Below the pieces are notes generated by a model. That model was not told where the DNA came from, ran no database searches, and worked only from the letters and a program-made list of their open reading frames with translations. Positions 9,689-19,142 of a stretch of 41,395 bases of DNA are shown here, piece by piece. The position numbers were made by a program, and so were the translations under genes. Origin of the DNA: Alphaproteobacteria bacterium (lineage in GTDB: Bacteria; Pseudomonadota; Alphaproteobacteria; Bin95); the NCBI GenBank assembly GCA_030833925.1, contig JAURGE010000024.1, positions 1-41,395 of the forward strand. Reading direction: 5' to 3'. Numbering within the stretch: the stretch's first letter is position 1; the number at the start of each line of letters is the position of its first letter.

Positions 9689-11085
9689 GCGACGCAGAAC
9701 TTGGTTTTTTATCGATTGCTGACGCCAGTGATCAAATTGCCAAAAAAACATTATCGCCGGTTGAGCTCACAGAAGCGCTTTTTCGCCGAGCTGAAGCATT
9801 AGATCCGAAACTGAATGCGTATTTGTTGAAAGATGCTGATAAAGCTCTTTCCTCTGCTAAAGTTGCGGAAGCGGCAATACAGGCTGGTCGGAAACTAGGC
9901 CCTCTTCACGGCATCCCTTTTGGTCTGAAGGATATAGTGGATACAGCAGGGCTAAGGACCACATGCCATTCAAAAATCCTTGAGAACAACGTGCCTCAGA
10001 GGGATGCAACTGTCGCTACTAAATTAAAAGCTTCAGGCGCTATCCTGATGGGTAAGCTCTCGACGCATGAATTTGCTCTAGGTGGGCCGGCTTTTGATTT
10101 GCCATGGCCGCCTGCGCGGAACCCCTGGAACACTAATCACCACCCCGGCGGATCTTCATCTGGGTCTGGATCAGCTGTAGCCGCCGGTTTGCTTCCAATG
10201 GCAATTGGTACAGATACTGGAGGGAGTGTTCGAAACCCCGCCTCGTGTTGCGGTATTGTTGGCATGAAAGCCACATATGGCCGTGTCAGCCGGGCAGGAG
10301 TATTCCCACTATCTTATAGCTTGGATCATATCGGCCCTATGACAAGAACAGTCATAGACAATGCTCTAATGTTGCAAGCAATAGCGGGATCAGATCAGCG
10401 CGACCCAGCTTCTGCAAAGGCTGCGGTGCCTGATTTTAGCATCAACATTGAAGCGGGTGTCCGAGGCCTAAGGGTTGGGTATTTAAGGCATTTTCATGAA
10501 GTTGACACACCAGCTCATCCTGAAATGGCTGCAGCTCTAGACGAAGCTGTAGGCATCTTGCGAAAAGAAGGTGCGGAGGTGAAAGATGTTTCATTCTTTC
10601 CGCTCTCCGAACTTGCAGCAGCTAACCGTATTATCTTGCTGTCTGAGGCATACTCCATTCACCGGAAATGGCTATCAGAAAGGCCTGGTGACTATGCCAA
10701 GGCAACCCGAGACCGCATTTTACCTGGTGCCTTTATGGGGGCAGCTGACTATGTGGATGCACTGCGGCGTAGGGCCATCTATCGTGAGCAGTTCAAACGC
10801 CTACTGACTGAAGTTGATGTTGTTATTTGTGCTTCATCGATGGATCCAGCTTGCCGTATTGATGACGAGGCAGAAGTGAGTCGCACCTATGGTCGTCAAG
10901 CACGGACGCCATTCAATATTCTTGGAGTGCCTGCTCTTGCGGTACCGACTGGTTTCTCGAAGGAAGGTCTGCCTTTATCAATGCAAGTCGTTGGCCGCTC
11001 GTTTGATGAGGCAACAGTCTACCGCGTAGCGCGTGCCTATGAACGCGTTACCAATTGGACTACCCAGCGTCCTAATGTTCTTTAA
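9685..11085 (+). CDS. Amidase (amidase-signature family)
   Basis: A serine amidase with the Ser-cisSer-Lys triad. K82 lies in PFGLKDIVDT, S157 begins the GGSSSGSGSAVAAG stretch, and the nucleophile S181 lies in GTDTGGSVRNPAS. The 466-residue length is normal for GatA/AtzE-type amidases. Nothing resembling gatB is nearby, so a catabolic amide substrate is more likely than Glu-tRNA(Gln). It is intact, unlike the amidase at 911-2340. It is coupled by a 4-nt overlap to the small ORF upstream and followed after 59 bp by a shikimate-dehydrogenase-like gene, which suggests a short catabolic operon. Confidence 0.9.
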   Translation: MSDAELGFLSIADASDQIAKKTLSPVELTEALFRRAEALDPKLNAYLLKDADKALSSAKVAEAAIQAGRKLGPLHGIPFGLKDIVDTAGLRTTCHSKILENNVPQRDATVATKLKASGAILMGKLSTHEFALGGPAFDLPWPPARNPWNTNHHPGGSSSGSGSAVAAGLLPMAIGTDTGGSVRNPASCCGIVGMKATYGRVSRAGVFPLSYSLDHIGPMTRTVIDNALMLQAIAGSDQRDPASAKAAVPDFSINIEAGVRGLRVGYLRHFHEVDTPAHPEMAAALDEAVGILRKEGAEVKDVSFFPLSELAAANRIILLSEAYSIHRKWLSERPGDYAKATRDRILPGAFMGAADYVDALRRRAIYREQFKRLLTEVDVVICASSMDPACRIDDEAEVSRTYGRQARTPFNILGVPALAVPTGFSKEGLPLSMQVVGRSFDEATVYRVARAYERVTNWTTQRPNVL

Positions 11086-11144
11086 GCAGACGCTTACATT
11101 CATCGAAAATTAGTTTCGATTTTCAATGTGCAAGGGGAAGGGTA

Positions 11145-11951
11145 GTGGGACGAATTGAAATATCGGGTGCAACAGCGGTCCTTCCAATTATTGGTCGTCC
11201 TGTTGCACAAGTTAAGGCACCGATGGTCTTCAATCGTTTCTTTGAAGAAAGGAATATCGACTGCGTTACAACAGCCTTAGAGCTGAAAGACGTAGCTGCG
11301 GATGCCTTTATTCAATCGATTAGAGGAATGACTAACTCGTTTGGGTACATTGCAACTGTTCCTCACAAACAGCGTTCGGCAGCTGCATGCGATGAACTTT
11401 CCGATCGAGGGGCTTTCCTTGGAGCGGTCAATTTAATTCGCAGGGAACCAGATGGACGCCTTGTCGGCGATATGACTGATGGTCTTGGTTGCGTTGAGGC
11501 AATGCGACGTCATGGTCAAGAACCAAAAGGCAAGGCGGCATTTGTTATTGGAGTGGGTGGAGCTGGGTCAGCTATCGCTCATGCCCTTTTGGAAGCTGGT
11601 GTAGCCTCTTTAAATATTGTCGACGCTCAAACTGGTCGGGCTGAAACTCTGCGTGATCGGCTGGTTAAGGCATTTCCAAAAGCGATAATTGATCCGAAAA
11701 ACGCCGATATGGGGACATTGGATATCGTTGTAAACGCCTCCCCAGTTGGTATGAATGGGGACCCAGGCATGCCTGCAGATCTTCATGGCATTAAACCTGG
11801 AGCTCTAGTCGCGGATGTAGTTACCAACCCGGCTGATACTCCTTGGCTTAAGTCGGCGCGAGAAAAGGGCTGTATATGCCAAACAGGGCTTGAAATGGTT
11901 GCTGGACAGTTTGATTTAATGGCTAGGCACTTCGGTTTTCAAATAGATTAG
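11145..11951 (+). CDS. Shikimate dehydrogenase-like oxidoreductase (AroE paralogue)
   Basis: An NAD(P)-dependent member of the shikimate/quinate dehydrogenase family, 268 residues. Family features seen: catalytic lysine in IATVPHK, AVNLI, the acidic catalytic motif GDMTDG, the nucleotide-binding loop VIGVGGAGSAIAHAL and the closing GLEMVAGQFDLMA. The two serines that bind the shikimate carboxylate in AroE (in HSKSP) are replaced: the segment here reads AQVKAP, so V and A stand in those positions. True shikimate dehydrogenase activity is therefore doubtful, and another hydroxy acid or lactone is possible. It starts with GTG at 11145 behind a strong AAGGGGAAGGG site (11132-11142). It lies between the amidase and an LLM oxidoreductase, so a catabolic role is likely. 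Confidence 0.8.
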   Translation: MGRIEISGATAVLPIIGRPVAQVKAPMVFNRFFEERNIDCVTTALELKDVAADAFIQSIRGMTNSFGYIATVPHKQRSAAACDELSDRGAFLGAVNLIRREPDGRLVGDMTDGLGCVEAMRRHGQEPKGKAAFVIGVGGAGSAIAHALLEAGVASLNIVDAQTGRAETLRDRLVKAFPKAIIDPKNADMGTLDIVVNASPVGMNGDPGMPADLHGIKPGALVADVVTNPADTPWLKSAREKGCICQTGLEMVAGQFDLMARHFGFQID

Positions 11952-11990
11952 AATTCATCATCCGATTAGACGCGAAAAGGGCGAAATAAC

Positions 11991-13010
11991 ATGGAATTTC
12001 AGTTGGGTGTCATGCTCCGGGGTCAGTATGAACATGGTGCAGACATGGCTGCTAAAGCCGATGAAATGATCGAGCAGGCGTGTTTTGCTGACCGGCTGGG
12101 CTACGCTTCAATCACTAAGGGCTCTCATTTTTCAACTGATGCTTTTCAAGCCTTTCAGCAATTTCCCGTCCTTGCGCGTCTATCGGGTGAGGTGAAGCAA
12201 GCCAGGTTAAATGCGGGAATTGTTCTTCTCGCTCTTCAAAAACCTTTAGATATGGCTGAGCAGCTTGCCACGATCGACATTCTTTCCAAGGGCAGACTGA
12301 TCTTTGGTGTGGGATTGGGATACCGGGATGTCGAGTTCAAGGCATTCGGCACCAGCCGTAAGGAGCGCGGTAGTCGAACAACTGAAAATCTTACTGCAAT
12401 CAAAAGGTTGTGGTCGGAAGATAAAGTATCGATGAAAGGTACACACTTCGAGCTTGATGAAGCTGTATGCTGGCCAAAGCCAATACAAAAACCCAATCCA
12501 CCAATCTGGATAGGGGCTAATGCTGACGTCGCCCTTAAACGGGCCGCTGAACATGGAGATTGTTGGTACATCAATCCGCACAACACGCTGGAGACAGTGG
12601 CACGTCAACTTGATCTTTACAGAGGTTACCTGGACGGCGCTGGTAAAGATTTCCCAAAGGAACTGCCGATGCGACGTGAGGCCTTTGTCGCAAGGACAAA
12701 GGAAGAAGCTTTAAGGCTTGCCGGTCCATTCGTTGCAAAGAAATATGCCGCTTATCATTCTTGGGGCCAAGATGATGACATGCCAGAGGACGAGTCCCTT
12801 GCGGGTGGCCTCGATGCCATTATTGGAGATCGGTTTTTGATTGGTTCTCCGGATGAGGTGGCTGAGCAAATGATAGCCATTAATAAGAAGTTGGGGGTCA
12901 ATCATCTAATTCTGTCTATGGAATGGGCCGGAATGGAAAAATCGGTGGCTATGGATTGCATGCAGATGATGGCTGAAGAGGTAATGCCAAAAGTAAAGCA
13001 GGGGGTTTAA
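11991..13010 (+). CDS. LLM class flavin-dependent oxidoreductase
   Basis: A second luciferase-like flavin enzyme, 339 residues. Seen motifs are NAGIVLLALQKPLDMAEQLATIDILSKGRLIFGVGLGY, typical of bacterial luciferase-fold monooxygenases, and KPNPPIWIGANADVALKRAAEHGD. It lies 39 bp behind the SDH-like gene and 2 bp before polA. It differs in length and motifs from the one at 5026, so this is not a recent duplication. A monooxygenase or F420-linked oxidation step in the same pathway as the amidase is plausible, but the substrate is not visible. Confidence 0.85.
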   Translation: MEFQLGVMLRGQYEHGADMAAKADEMIEQACFADRLGYASITKGSHFSTDAFQAFQQFPVLARLSGEVKQARLNAGIVLLALQKPLDMAEQLATIDILSKGRLIFGVGLGYRDVEFKAFGTSRKERGSRTTENLTAIKRLWSEDKVSMKGTHFELDEAVCWPKPIQKPNPPIWIGANADVALKRAAEHGDCWYINPHNTLETVARQLDLYRGYLDGAGKDFPKELPMRREAFVARTKEEALRLAGPFVAKKYAAYHSWGQDDDMPEDESLAGGLDAIIGDRFLIGSPDEVAEQMIAINKKLGVNHLILSMEWAGMEKSVAMDCMQMMAEEVMPKVKQGV

Positions 13011-13012
13011 AG

Positions 13013-15796
13013 TTGAGCGACGCGGTAGAGCTGAAGAACGGCGAGGCCCCGCGTCACGTCTACTTGATCGACGGTTCTGGTTTCATCTTTCGGGCTTTTC
13101 ACGCGCTGCCGCCCATGAACCGGTCGGACGGCACGCCGGTTAACGCTGTCTTTGGCTTTTGTAATATGCTGATGAAGATGATTGAAACAGCGGATGCTGA
13201 TTGCATCGCTGTAATCTTCGACACAGCGCGGACCACCTTTAGAAACGATATTTATCCAGCCTATAAAGCTAACCGTGACGCCCCACCGGAAGAACTCGTT
13301 CCCCAGTTCGAAATCGTCCGAGAAGCCACAAGAGCTTATGGGCTTCCAGCTTTAGAGCTCTCCGGCTACGAGGCTGATGACCTCATTGCAACCTATGCTC
13401 GAATGGGACGCGAGGCAGGGGCAAAAGTTACAATTGTCTCATCCGATAAGGACCTCATGCAGTTAGTTGGTGATCAAGTGCAAATGCTTGACCCAATGAA
13501 AATGACCATGATTGGTCGAGCGGAGGTAATCGAAAAGTTTGGTGTGGAGCCTGAGAAGGTTGTGGAGGTGCAGTCACTTGCTGGTGATAGCACTGATAAT
13601 GTTCCAGGGGTTCCTGGAATTGGCATCAAAACTGCAGCACTGCTGATCAATGAATTCGGTGATTTAGAGACTCTGCTTGCCAGGGCTGATGAAATTAAAC
13701 AACCGAAGCGTCGTCAGAGCCTTGTAGATTTTGCTGAACAAGCTCGAATATCAAAGCGCCTGGTGGCGTTAGATGAAAACTCTCCAGTTACGGCAAGCCT
13801 CGCTGATATAGCGAAGCAGCAGCCAGACCCAACTGTTCTTTTAGATTTCTTGAAGGCTCAGGGTTTCAAATCGATCTTTGCAAAAGTGGAAGCGTCGCTT
13901 GCTGGAGAAGGACGAATTGAGAGCTCAGAGACAGAGCAACTAGAAGAAATAGATGTTCTCTATGAGCTTATTCAGACAGAGGAAGCACTGAACGCCTGGA
14001 TCGCCGAAGCTCGGGGGCAGCATCTGGTTGCCGTTGATACAGAAACAACTTCCCTCAATGCGCAGCAGGCTAAGCTGGTGGGCGTCAGCATGGCATTATC
14101 GCCGGGAAGAGCCTGTTACATTCCTTTAGGGCATCGTGGGCCGTCGCCCGAAGGCGAGCTAGATCTTGGTGGTCAGTCTGATGATCGCCCGAACCAGATA
14201 CCTATGGATATTGCAATTCCAAAACTCAGAGAACTTTTGGAAGACCCATCGGTCCTGAAGATTGGTCAGAATTTAAAATACGACATTGGGGTTCTTTCTA
14301 ACTACGGCGTTAATGTCAGCCCAATAGATGACGTGATGCTGCTCTCTTTTGTCTTGGATGCAGGTCTGCATGGCCATGGGATGGATGAACTTGCTCGTCT
14401 GCATCTAGATTATGAGACGATCAAGTTCACGGACGTTGTTGGAAAGGGAAAGGATCAAATTAGCTTTGATCAGGTGCCCCTGGATAAAGCGCTCGCCTAT
14501 GCCGCCGAAGACGCAGATATCACCCTTCGTCTTTACAATGTCTTAAAGCCTCGTCTCTTTAAAGAAAGACTGGCTTTTGTTTATGAGTGTATCGAGCGCC
14601 CCCTAGCGCCGGTCCTTGCGTCTGTGGAGGCAGAAGGCGTCCTAGTTGATAGAGCTCGACTTGAGGAACTTTCAAAGGATTTTGGCCAGAGACTGGTCAC
14701 GTTAGAGGCTGAAATCCATAAGCTGGCAGGACGAGAATTTAATGTAGCAAGCCCTAAGCAGCTTGGAGAAATCCTGTTTGACGAAATGGGCTTTAAAGGC
14801 GGGAAGAGGGGAAAGACAGGCGCTTGGTCAACTGACTCCAATGTTCTTGATAGCCTTGCCGCTGAGGGCCACGAACTACCAGCGCAAGTTCTTGATTGGC
14901 GGCAAATTCAAAAACTCAAATCCACTTATGCCGACGCTCTGCAGACATATATCAATCCAAAATCAGGTCGGATCCACACTTCCTTCGCGATGACTGGCGC
15001 CGCAACCGGCCGCCTTTCCTCCAGTGATCCAAATTTGCAGAACATCCCAATCCGAACAGAAGAGGGAAGAAAACTTCGGAGTGCTTTCATCGCCCCGGAG
15101 GGTTCCGTACTTTTATCTGCTGACTATTCCCAGATTGAGTTACGTCTATTGGCGCATGTCGCTGACATTGCAGAGCTCAAATTAGCATTCTCCGAGGGAC
15201 TTGATATTCATGCATCAACAGCGGCGTTGGTGTTTGGCGGTGAGGCAGAAACAATAGATCCAGATCTTCGAAGGAAGGCAAAAGCCATTAACTTCGGTAT
15301 TATTTATGGAATTAGTCCCTTTGGTCTTGCCCGCCAACTTGGTGTGCCTCAGGGAGAGGCACGAGATTTTATCGACGCATATTTTGATCGATACCCAGGC
15401 GTAAAGGCTTATATGGATAGAGCTAAGGCGTTTGCTCATGAGCACGGCTTTGTAACAACCTGTTTTGGGCGTCGAATATGGACCCCAGGTATTTCTGATA
15501 AGAATCCTGCCCGTCGAGGTTTCCAAGAAAGAGCTGCAATCAATGCTCCGCTGCAGGGCGCTGCTGCGGACATTATCAAGATCGCGATGGCGAGAATTCA
15601 GCCGGCTCTTGATGCAGCGAGCCTGAAGGCAAGGATGTTATTGCAGGTCCACGACGAACTACTGTTCGAGGTACTGGAGAGTGAAACGCAGGAAACGGCT
15701 CATGTCGTGCGCGAAGTGATGGAGTCTGCGGTCACTTTATCCATTCCGTTGCTGGCGGAAACCGGTATGGCACGCACTTGGGCGGAAGCCCACTGA
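13013..15796 (+). CDS. polA: DNA polymerase I
   Basis: Polymerase for Okazaki fragment maturation and repair, 927 residues with all three domains. The 5'-3' exonuclease at the N-terminus shows YLIDGSGFIFRAFHALPPM and SSDKDLMQLV. The 3'-5' proofreading domain at about residues 320-520 keeps VAVDTETTS and IGQNLKYD, so proofreading residues are present. The polymerase domain shows DPNLQNIPIR, SADYSQIELRLLAH near residue 701, RRKAKAINFGIIYG near 752 and VHDELLFEV near 879. The start is TTG at 13013 with an AGGGGG site in the end of the preceding gene. The gap to the LLM gene is 2 nt, so polA may be read from the upstream catabolic transcript unless it has an internal promoter. A hairpin overlaps its stop codon. 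Confidence 0.96.
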   Translation: MSDAVELKNGEAPRHVYLIDGSGFIFRAFHALPPMNRSDGTPVNAVFGFCNMLMKMIETADADCIAVIFDTARTTFRNDIYPAYKANRDAPPEELVPQFEIVREATRAYGLPALELSGYEADDLIATYARMGREAGAKVTIVSSDKDLMQLVGDQVQMLDPMKMTMIGRAEVIEKFGVEPEKVVEVQSLAGDSTDNVPGVPGIGIKTAALLINEFGDLETLLARADEIKQPKRRQSLVDFAEQARISKRLVALDENSPVTASLADIAKQQPDPTVLLDFLKAQGFKSIFAKVEASLAGEGRIESSETEQLEEIDVLYELIQTEEALNAWIAEARGQHLVAVDTETTSLNAQQAKLVGVSMALSPGRACYIPLGHRGPSPEGELDLGGQSDDRPNQIPMDIAIPKLRELLEDPSVLKIGQNLKYDIGVLSNYGVNVSPIDDVMLLSFVLDAGLHGHGMDELARLHLDYETIKFTDVVGKGKDQISFDQVPLDKALAYAAEDADITLRLYNVLKPRLFKERLAFVYECIERPLAPVLASVEAEGVLVDRARLEELSKDFGQRLVTLEAEIHKLAGREFNVASPKQLGEILFDEMGFKGGKRGKTGAWSTDSNVLDSLAAEGHELPAQVLDWRQIQKLKSTYADALQTYINPKSGRIHTSFAMTGAATGRLSSSDPNLQNIPIRTEEGRKLRSAFIAPEGSVLLSADYSQIELRLLAHVADIAELKLAFSEGLDIHASTAALVFGGEAETIDPDLRRKAKAINFGIIYGISPFGLARQLGVPQGEARDFIDAYFDRYPGVKAYMDRAKAFAHEHGFVTTCFGRRIWTPGISDKNPARRGFQERAAINAPLQGAAADIIKIAMARIQPALDAASLKARMLLQVHDELLFEVLESETQETAHVVREVMESAVTLSIPLLAETGMARTWAEAH

Positions 15797-15809
15797 GCCA
15801 TTGCTCAGT
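15792..15809. terminator. Hairpin overlapping the polA stop codon
   Basis: ACTGAGC (15792-15798) and GCTCAGT (15803-15809) are perfect complements with a 4-nt loop. The left arm contains the polA stop codon (TGA, 15794-15796). The T-rich stretch begins only about 10 nt later, so this is a weak rho-independent terminator candidate. Confidence 0.45.
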
Positions 15810-16019
15810 TCTAAGCCGCATTTATTTTTTCAAAAAATTGATTATAATCCAATATATTAAAATATTATATTAAAGTAATTTATATAATTTTTAACTGTTT
15901 TATTTGTATTTTTTGAAATGCAAAGTTGCCTTTAGCCAATGAAATTACCTACAGTTTCAGAACGGAAAATTCATGCGGCTTGGTTGCGGGACGTTTGAAT
16001 ATGAAGAAGGTGTTCGCAA
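15810..16019 (+). promoter_or_regulatory. AT-rich leader region of tctBAC
   Basis: The 210-bp gap is strikingly AT-rich between about 15830 and 15920 (repeated TATATTA and AATATTAT tracts), unlike the surrounding coding DNA. It contains several possible -10 hexamers, so no single promoter can be chosen. GAAGAAGG just before 16020 is the ribosome binding site of tctB. Confidence 0.45.
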
Positions 16020-16499
16020 ATGGCCTCAGCAGAAGGCAAGACTTCGTGGATTAAGACAAATCAAGGCGTTTCAGCGTGTTTGAGCGCTGCTTGCCTTGTG
16101 TTGATCATCTACTTGTTGAATCAAGAATGGGTCTACCAGCAGCTACGCGATGGTTTCCATTTAGGTTTTGTTCCGATGATCGCTGCTGGAGCGATGCTTC
16201 TATGCGCTTTGGCAATGCTCGTGGACCGGCACAAAAGAGATACCACACCGGAAATTGCCAGATTAAAGGCCAAACACTGGATCCTAGGATTAGTGGCGCT
16301 GGCCATCTGTTACGCCTATTTTTATTTTACTTGGAATATAGATTTTCTTCTTATCTCACCAATTTTTTTGGCTTTGGGTTCGTACCTATTGGGTGTACGG
16401 CCGTTGCTCTCGGCTCTTATAGCTGGCGTAGTTGTGGGATCTGTCATCTTCTTCCTGTTCAGAATAATTGGCATCGAATTGCCAAGCATGCTCTTCTAG
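16020..16499 (+). CDS. tctB: Tripartite tricarboxylate transporter, small membrane subunit TctB
   Basis: The small integral membrane subunit of a TTT-family secondary transporter. The 159-residue protein has about five hydrophobic segments: roughly residues 17-33, 48-68, 87-105, 109-126 and 129-152. A short charged loop (DRHKRDTTPEIARLKAKH) separates the second and third. Sequence conservation in TctB is low, so the call rests on topology and on position directly before tctA and tctC. The tctA start is 19 bp after the tctB stop. Confidence 0.82.
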   Translation: MASAEGKTSWIKTNQGVSACLSAACLVLIIYLLNQEWVYQQLRDGFHLGFVPMIAAGAMLLCALAMLVDRHKRDTTPEIARLKAKHWILGLVALAICYAYFYFTWNIDFLLISPIFLALGSYLLGVRPLLSALIAGVVVGSVIFFLFRIIGIELPSMLF

Positions 16500-16518
16500 A
16501 CGTTCGGAGTTCACCAGC

Positions 16519-18093
16519 ATGATCGACTTCGACGCCCTAAATCAGGCCATTTCAATGGTCTTCACATTTAACACGATGCTTTGGCTTGCGATTGGCGTGA
16601 CTATCGGGGTTGGTGTTGGGGCAATGCCTGGTCTGACAGCGACCACCGGTATTGCTCTGATGCTCCCGCTAACCTTTTCCATGGATCAGGCGGCTGCACT
16701 AGGGCTTCTTATTGGACTGTACAAAGGAGCAGTTTACGGCGGATCTATTTCCGCAATTAGTTTTGCCACACCAGGCACCTCAGAGGCAGCAGCAACTGTC
16801 TTTGACGGACATAAGCTAATGCAGCGCGGGAAGGGTAAAAAAGCCCTATTGATAGCGCTTTATGCGTCCGTGACTGCCGACTTCCTATCTGACGTGATTA
16901 CAATTTTGATTGCTCCGATGCTTGCGTTGGTTGCGCTTCAGTTCGGTCCATCCGAGCGGTTTTGGTTGATGGTGTTGGCTGTTTGTCTATTAGGTGCTCT
17001 CTCTGGAGCGCACTTTGCAAAGGGTATGTTCTCAGCTGCTCTGGGGCTTTTCATTGGAACGGTCGGAGCAGACCCTGTTTCCTCCGTCCCACGCAATACG
17101 TTTGATTTTTGGTGGTTAGCCGATGGAATTCACCTGATCCCGCTGGTGGTCGGAATTTTTGCAATGGGCGCAATGTTGGAGAAAGTGTGTGAGCTTTCTT
17201 CTGTGAGACATAAGGTGCAACGAATAGGAGGAACTTTTAAGGGTTTGTTTTCGATGAGTGGGGAGGGTCTATCCTTTCGGGAATACCTCTCGTGCTGGAA
17301 GGAAATGTCGATAGGACTTGGCGTTGGGACGTTTGTGGGAATGCTTCCAGGACTAGGGTCAACTGTTGGGGCTTTTCTCTCCTACGGTATTGCAAAACAA
17401 GCCTCACCTCACAAAAAAATTGGTACCGGCAGGATAGAGGGCGTTGCAGCGGCTGAGGCGGGTAACAACGCGACGGTTGGCCCAACACTTGTTCCTTTGC
17501 TTGCATTTGGTATTCCGGGTAGTGCAGTTGCAGCACTCATTGGCGCAGCTCTCATGCTACAGGGAGCAACACCTGGTCCTCGAATGTTCGAGCTATATCC
17601 AGCAATCATCTACTCATTGTTTTTGGTGTTGCTACTTGGAAATATATTCAATCTTGGAATTGGGCGCGTTTTTGCTTTTGTCTATGCAAAGCTAGGTGAG
17701 TTACCTGCGCCTTTACTGGTGCCCATTGTGATGATGATGGCCGTTATCGGAGCGTATGCCTACGAGAATAATCCCTATGATGTTTTGATTATGTTGTTCT
17801 TTGGGATTGTAGGGTTATTCATGCGATCTTTCCGTATCCCGGAGGCACCCCTGATCATTACCTTCTTACTAGCCCCGCAAGCTGAAGAGAACCTAAGGAG
17901 GGGCTTACTTATTAATGAAGGAGACTGGCTCGCTACCCTTTTGAGCAGCCCACTCGCTATTGGCCTTGCCATTGGGGTTGTCCTTTTAACCTATATTTCC
18001 TCCCGCATGCGTATATCTGAGCGGATGATGGAAATTTCGGAGGAACAGCTGGAAGCGGAGTCAAAGGCTTCTAGTGATCGTTCTAGCAACTGA
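16519..18093 (+). CDS. tctA: Tripartite tricarboxylate transporter, large permease subunit TctA
   Basis: The large permease of a TTT transporter, which imports organic acids such as citrate or related carboxylates using an ion gradient and a periplasmic binding protein. Typical TctA signatures are visible near the N-terminus: VGAMPGLTATTGIALMLPLTF, YGGSISAISFATPG and a second GMLPGLGSTVGAFLSYG repeat. The C-terminus is hydrophobic with many membrane segments. The frame is open from 16468 inside tctB, but ATG at 16519 (MIDFDALNQ) preceded by GGAG gives the usual N-terminus and a 524-residue protein. The actual ligand cannot be told from the permease. Confidence 0.93.
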   Translation: MIDFDALNQAISMVFTFNTMLWLAIGVTIGVGVGAMPGLTATTGIALMLPLTFSMDQAAALGLLIGLYKGAVYGGSISAISFATPGTSEAAATVFDGHKLMQRGKGKKALLIALYASVTADFLSDVITILIAPMLALVALQFGPSERFWLMVLAVCLLGALSGAHFAKGMFSAALGLFIGTVGADPVSSVPRNTFDFWWLADGIHLIPLVVGIFAMGAMLEKVCELSSVRHKVQRIGGTFKGLFSMSGEGLSFREYLSCWKEMSIGLGVGTFVGMLPGLGSTVGAFLSYGIAKQASPHKKIGTGRIEGVAAAEAGNNATVGPTLVPLLAFGIPGSAVAALIGAALMLQGATPGPRMFELYPAIIYSLFLVLLLGNIFNLGIGRVFAFVYAKLGELPAPLLVPIVMMMAVIGAYAYENNPYDVLIMLFFGIVGLFMRSFRIPEAPLIITFLLAPQAEENLRRGLLINEGDWLATLLSSPLAIGLAIGVVLLTYISSRMRISERMMEISEEQLEAESKASSDRSSN

Positions 18094-18148
18094 GATAGGC
18101 TCAAGTAAAAGAGCCTCAATCTGAACACGGAGGAAGGAGAAACACCTT

Positions 18149-19117
18149 ATGAACTTTACCCGTCGCATGATGATTACAGCGATAGGAGCAGCAGGCATTG
18201 CCTTTGCTTCACCAAGCCTCGTGATAGCCGATAGTTATCCATCGGGCACCGTTAAGACTATTGTTCCTTTTGGAGCCGGTGGTGGCACAGATAACTGGGC
18301 ACGGGTGCTAGCTTCCGGAGCTTTTGATGTATTTGGTCACGGTATGCATGTTCAAAATCGCGGTGGTGCTGATGGCACCATTGGTTGGAAATTCATGATG
18401 GACAGCAAAGCCGATGGACATTCAATCCTTCTGGCTAGCCCAACGCCAATAATGGCAGCTCTGATGGAGAAGAACCCTCCATATGATCCTGCTAACATTA
18501 AGATACCGGCCTACTATTCTGTTATGAAGCCAACCTTGGTGGGACCAAAAAACAAACCATACAGCACTTGGGAAGGGCTTGTTGCCTATTTAAAAGACAA
18601 CAACAACAAAAAGCTAAGTATCGGCGGTACGATAACTCAGCTGTTAGGACCAGCAAGTCTGCTTGCTCAGCTTGGTCTAGAGAAGCGAGTCATACTTGTT
18701 CCTTATAGTGGCACGGGTAAGGCGGTTAACGATTACCTTGGCGGCCATATATCTCTGGTCAATGTAACGACTTCGACGGCTACGGGCTTAGCTAAGGATC
18801 ACGCTATCATCGTGAATTCAACTGATCTCGATTACCCAGAGGCGGCGCAAAAAAAACTTGGTCCGGTGCCAAATGCAAAGTCACTGGGGTTGAAGCCTTT
18901 CAATCCACCTCGGTTTATCGGCATGCATCCTGATACTCCGGACGATCAGGTTAAGGCTATGGGCGAGAAAATTGGCGAACTGTTAAAGAATAAGGCAGTT
19001 TCCAAGTTAATAGCGAAGATAGGTGAGGATGTCGTTTACATCGGGCCCGATCAGGCTCAGGCCCAATATCAGGAAGTTTTGGCAGAGGCTAAGAAGTATC
19101 TACCTCTGTTCCAGTAA
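18149..19117 (+). CDS. tctC: Tripartite tricarboxylate transporter substrate-binding protein TctC
   Basis: The periplasmic solute receptor of the TTT system, 322 residues. It has an N-terminal signal peptide (basic RR, hydrophobic core, likely cleavage after VIADS or close by), then the family motif YPSGTVKTIVPFGAGGGTDNWAR, which lines the carboxylate-binding cleft. AAGGAG lies before the ATG. The order tctB-tctA-tctC, with the receptor last, differs from the common tctCBA arrangement. A strong terminator follows 25 bp after the stop. Confidence 0.92.
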   Translation: MNFTRRMMITAIGAAGIAFASPSLVIADSYPSGTVKTIVPFGAGGGTDNWARVLASGAFDVFGHGMHVQNRGGADGTIGWKFMMDSKADGHSILLASPTPIMAALMEKNPPYDPANIKIPAYYSVMKPTLVGPKNKPYSTWEGLVAYLKDNNNKKLSIGGTITQLLGPASLLAQLGLEKRVILVPYSGTGKAVNDYLGGHISLVNVTTSTATGLAKDHAIIVNSTDLDYPEAAQKKLGPVPNAKSLGLKPFNPPRFIGMHPDTPDDQVKAMGEKIGELLKNKAVSKLIAKIGEDVVYIGPDQAQAQYQEVLAEAKKYLPLFQ

Positions 19118-19142
19118 ATCGGAATCACTTTTCTACAATGGG

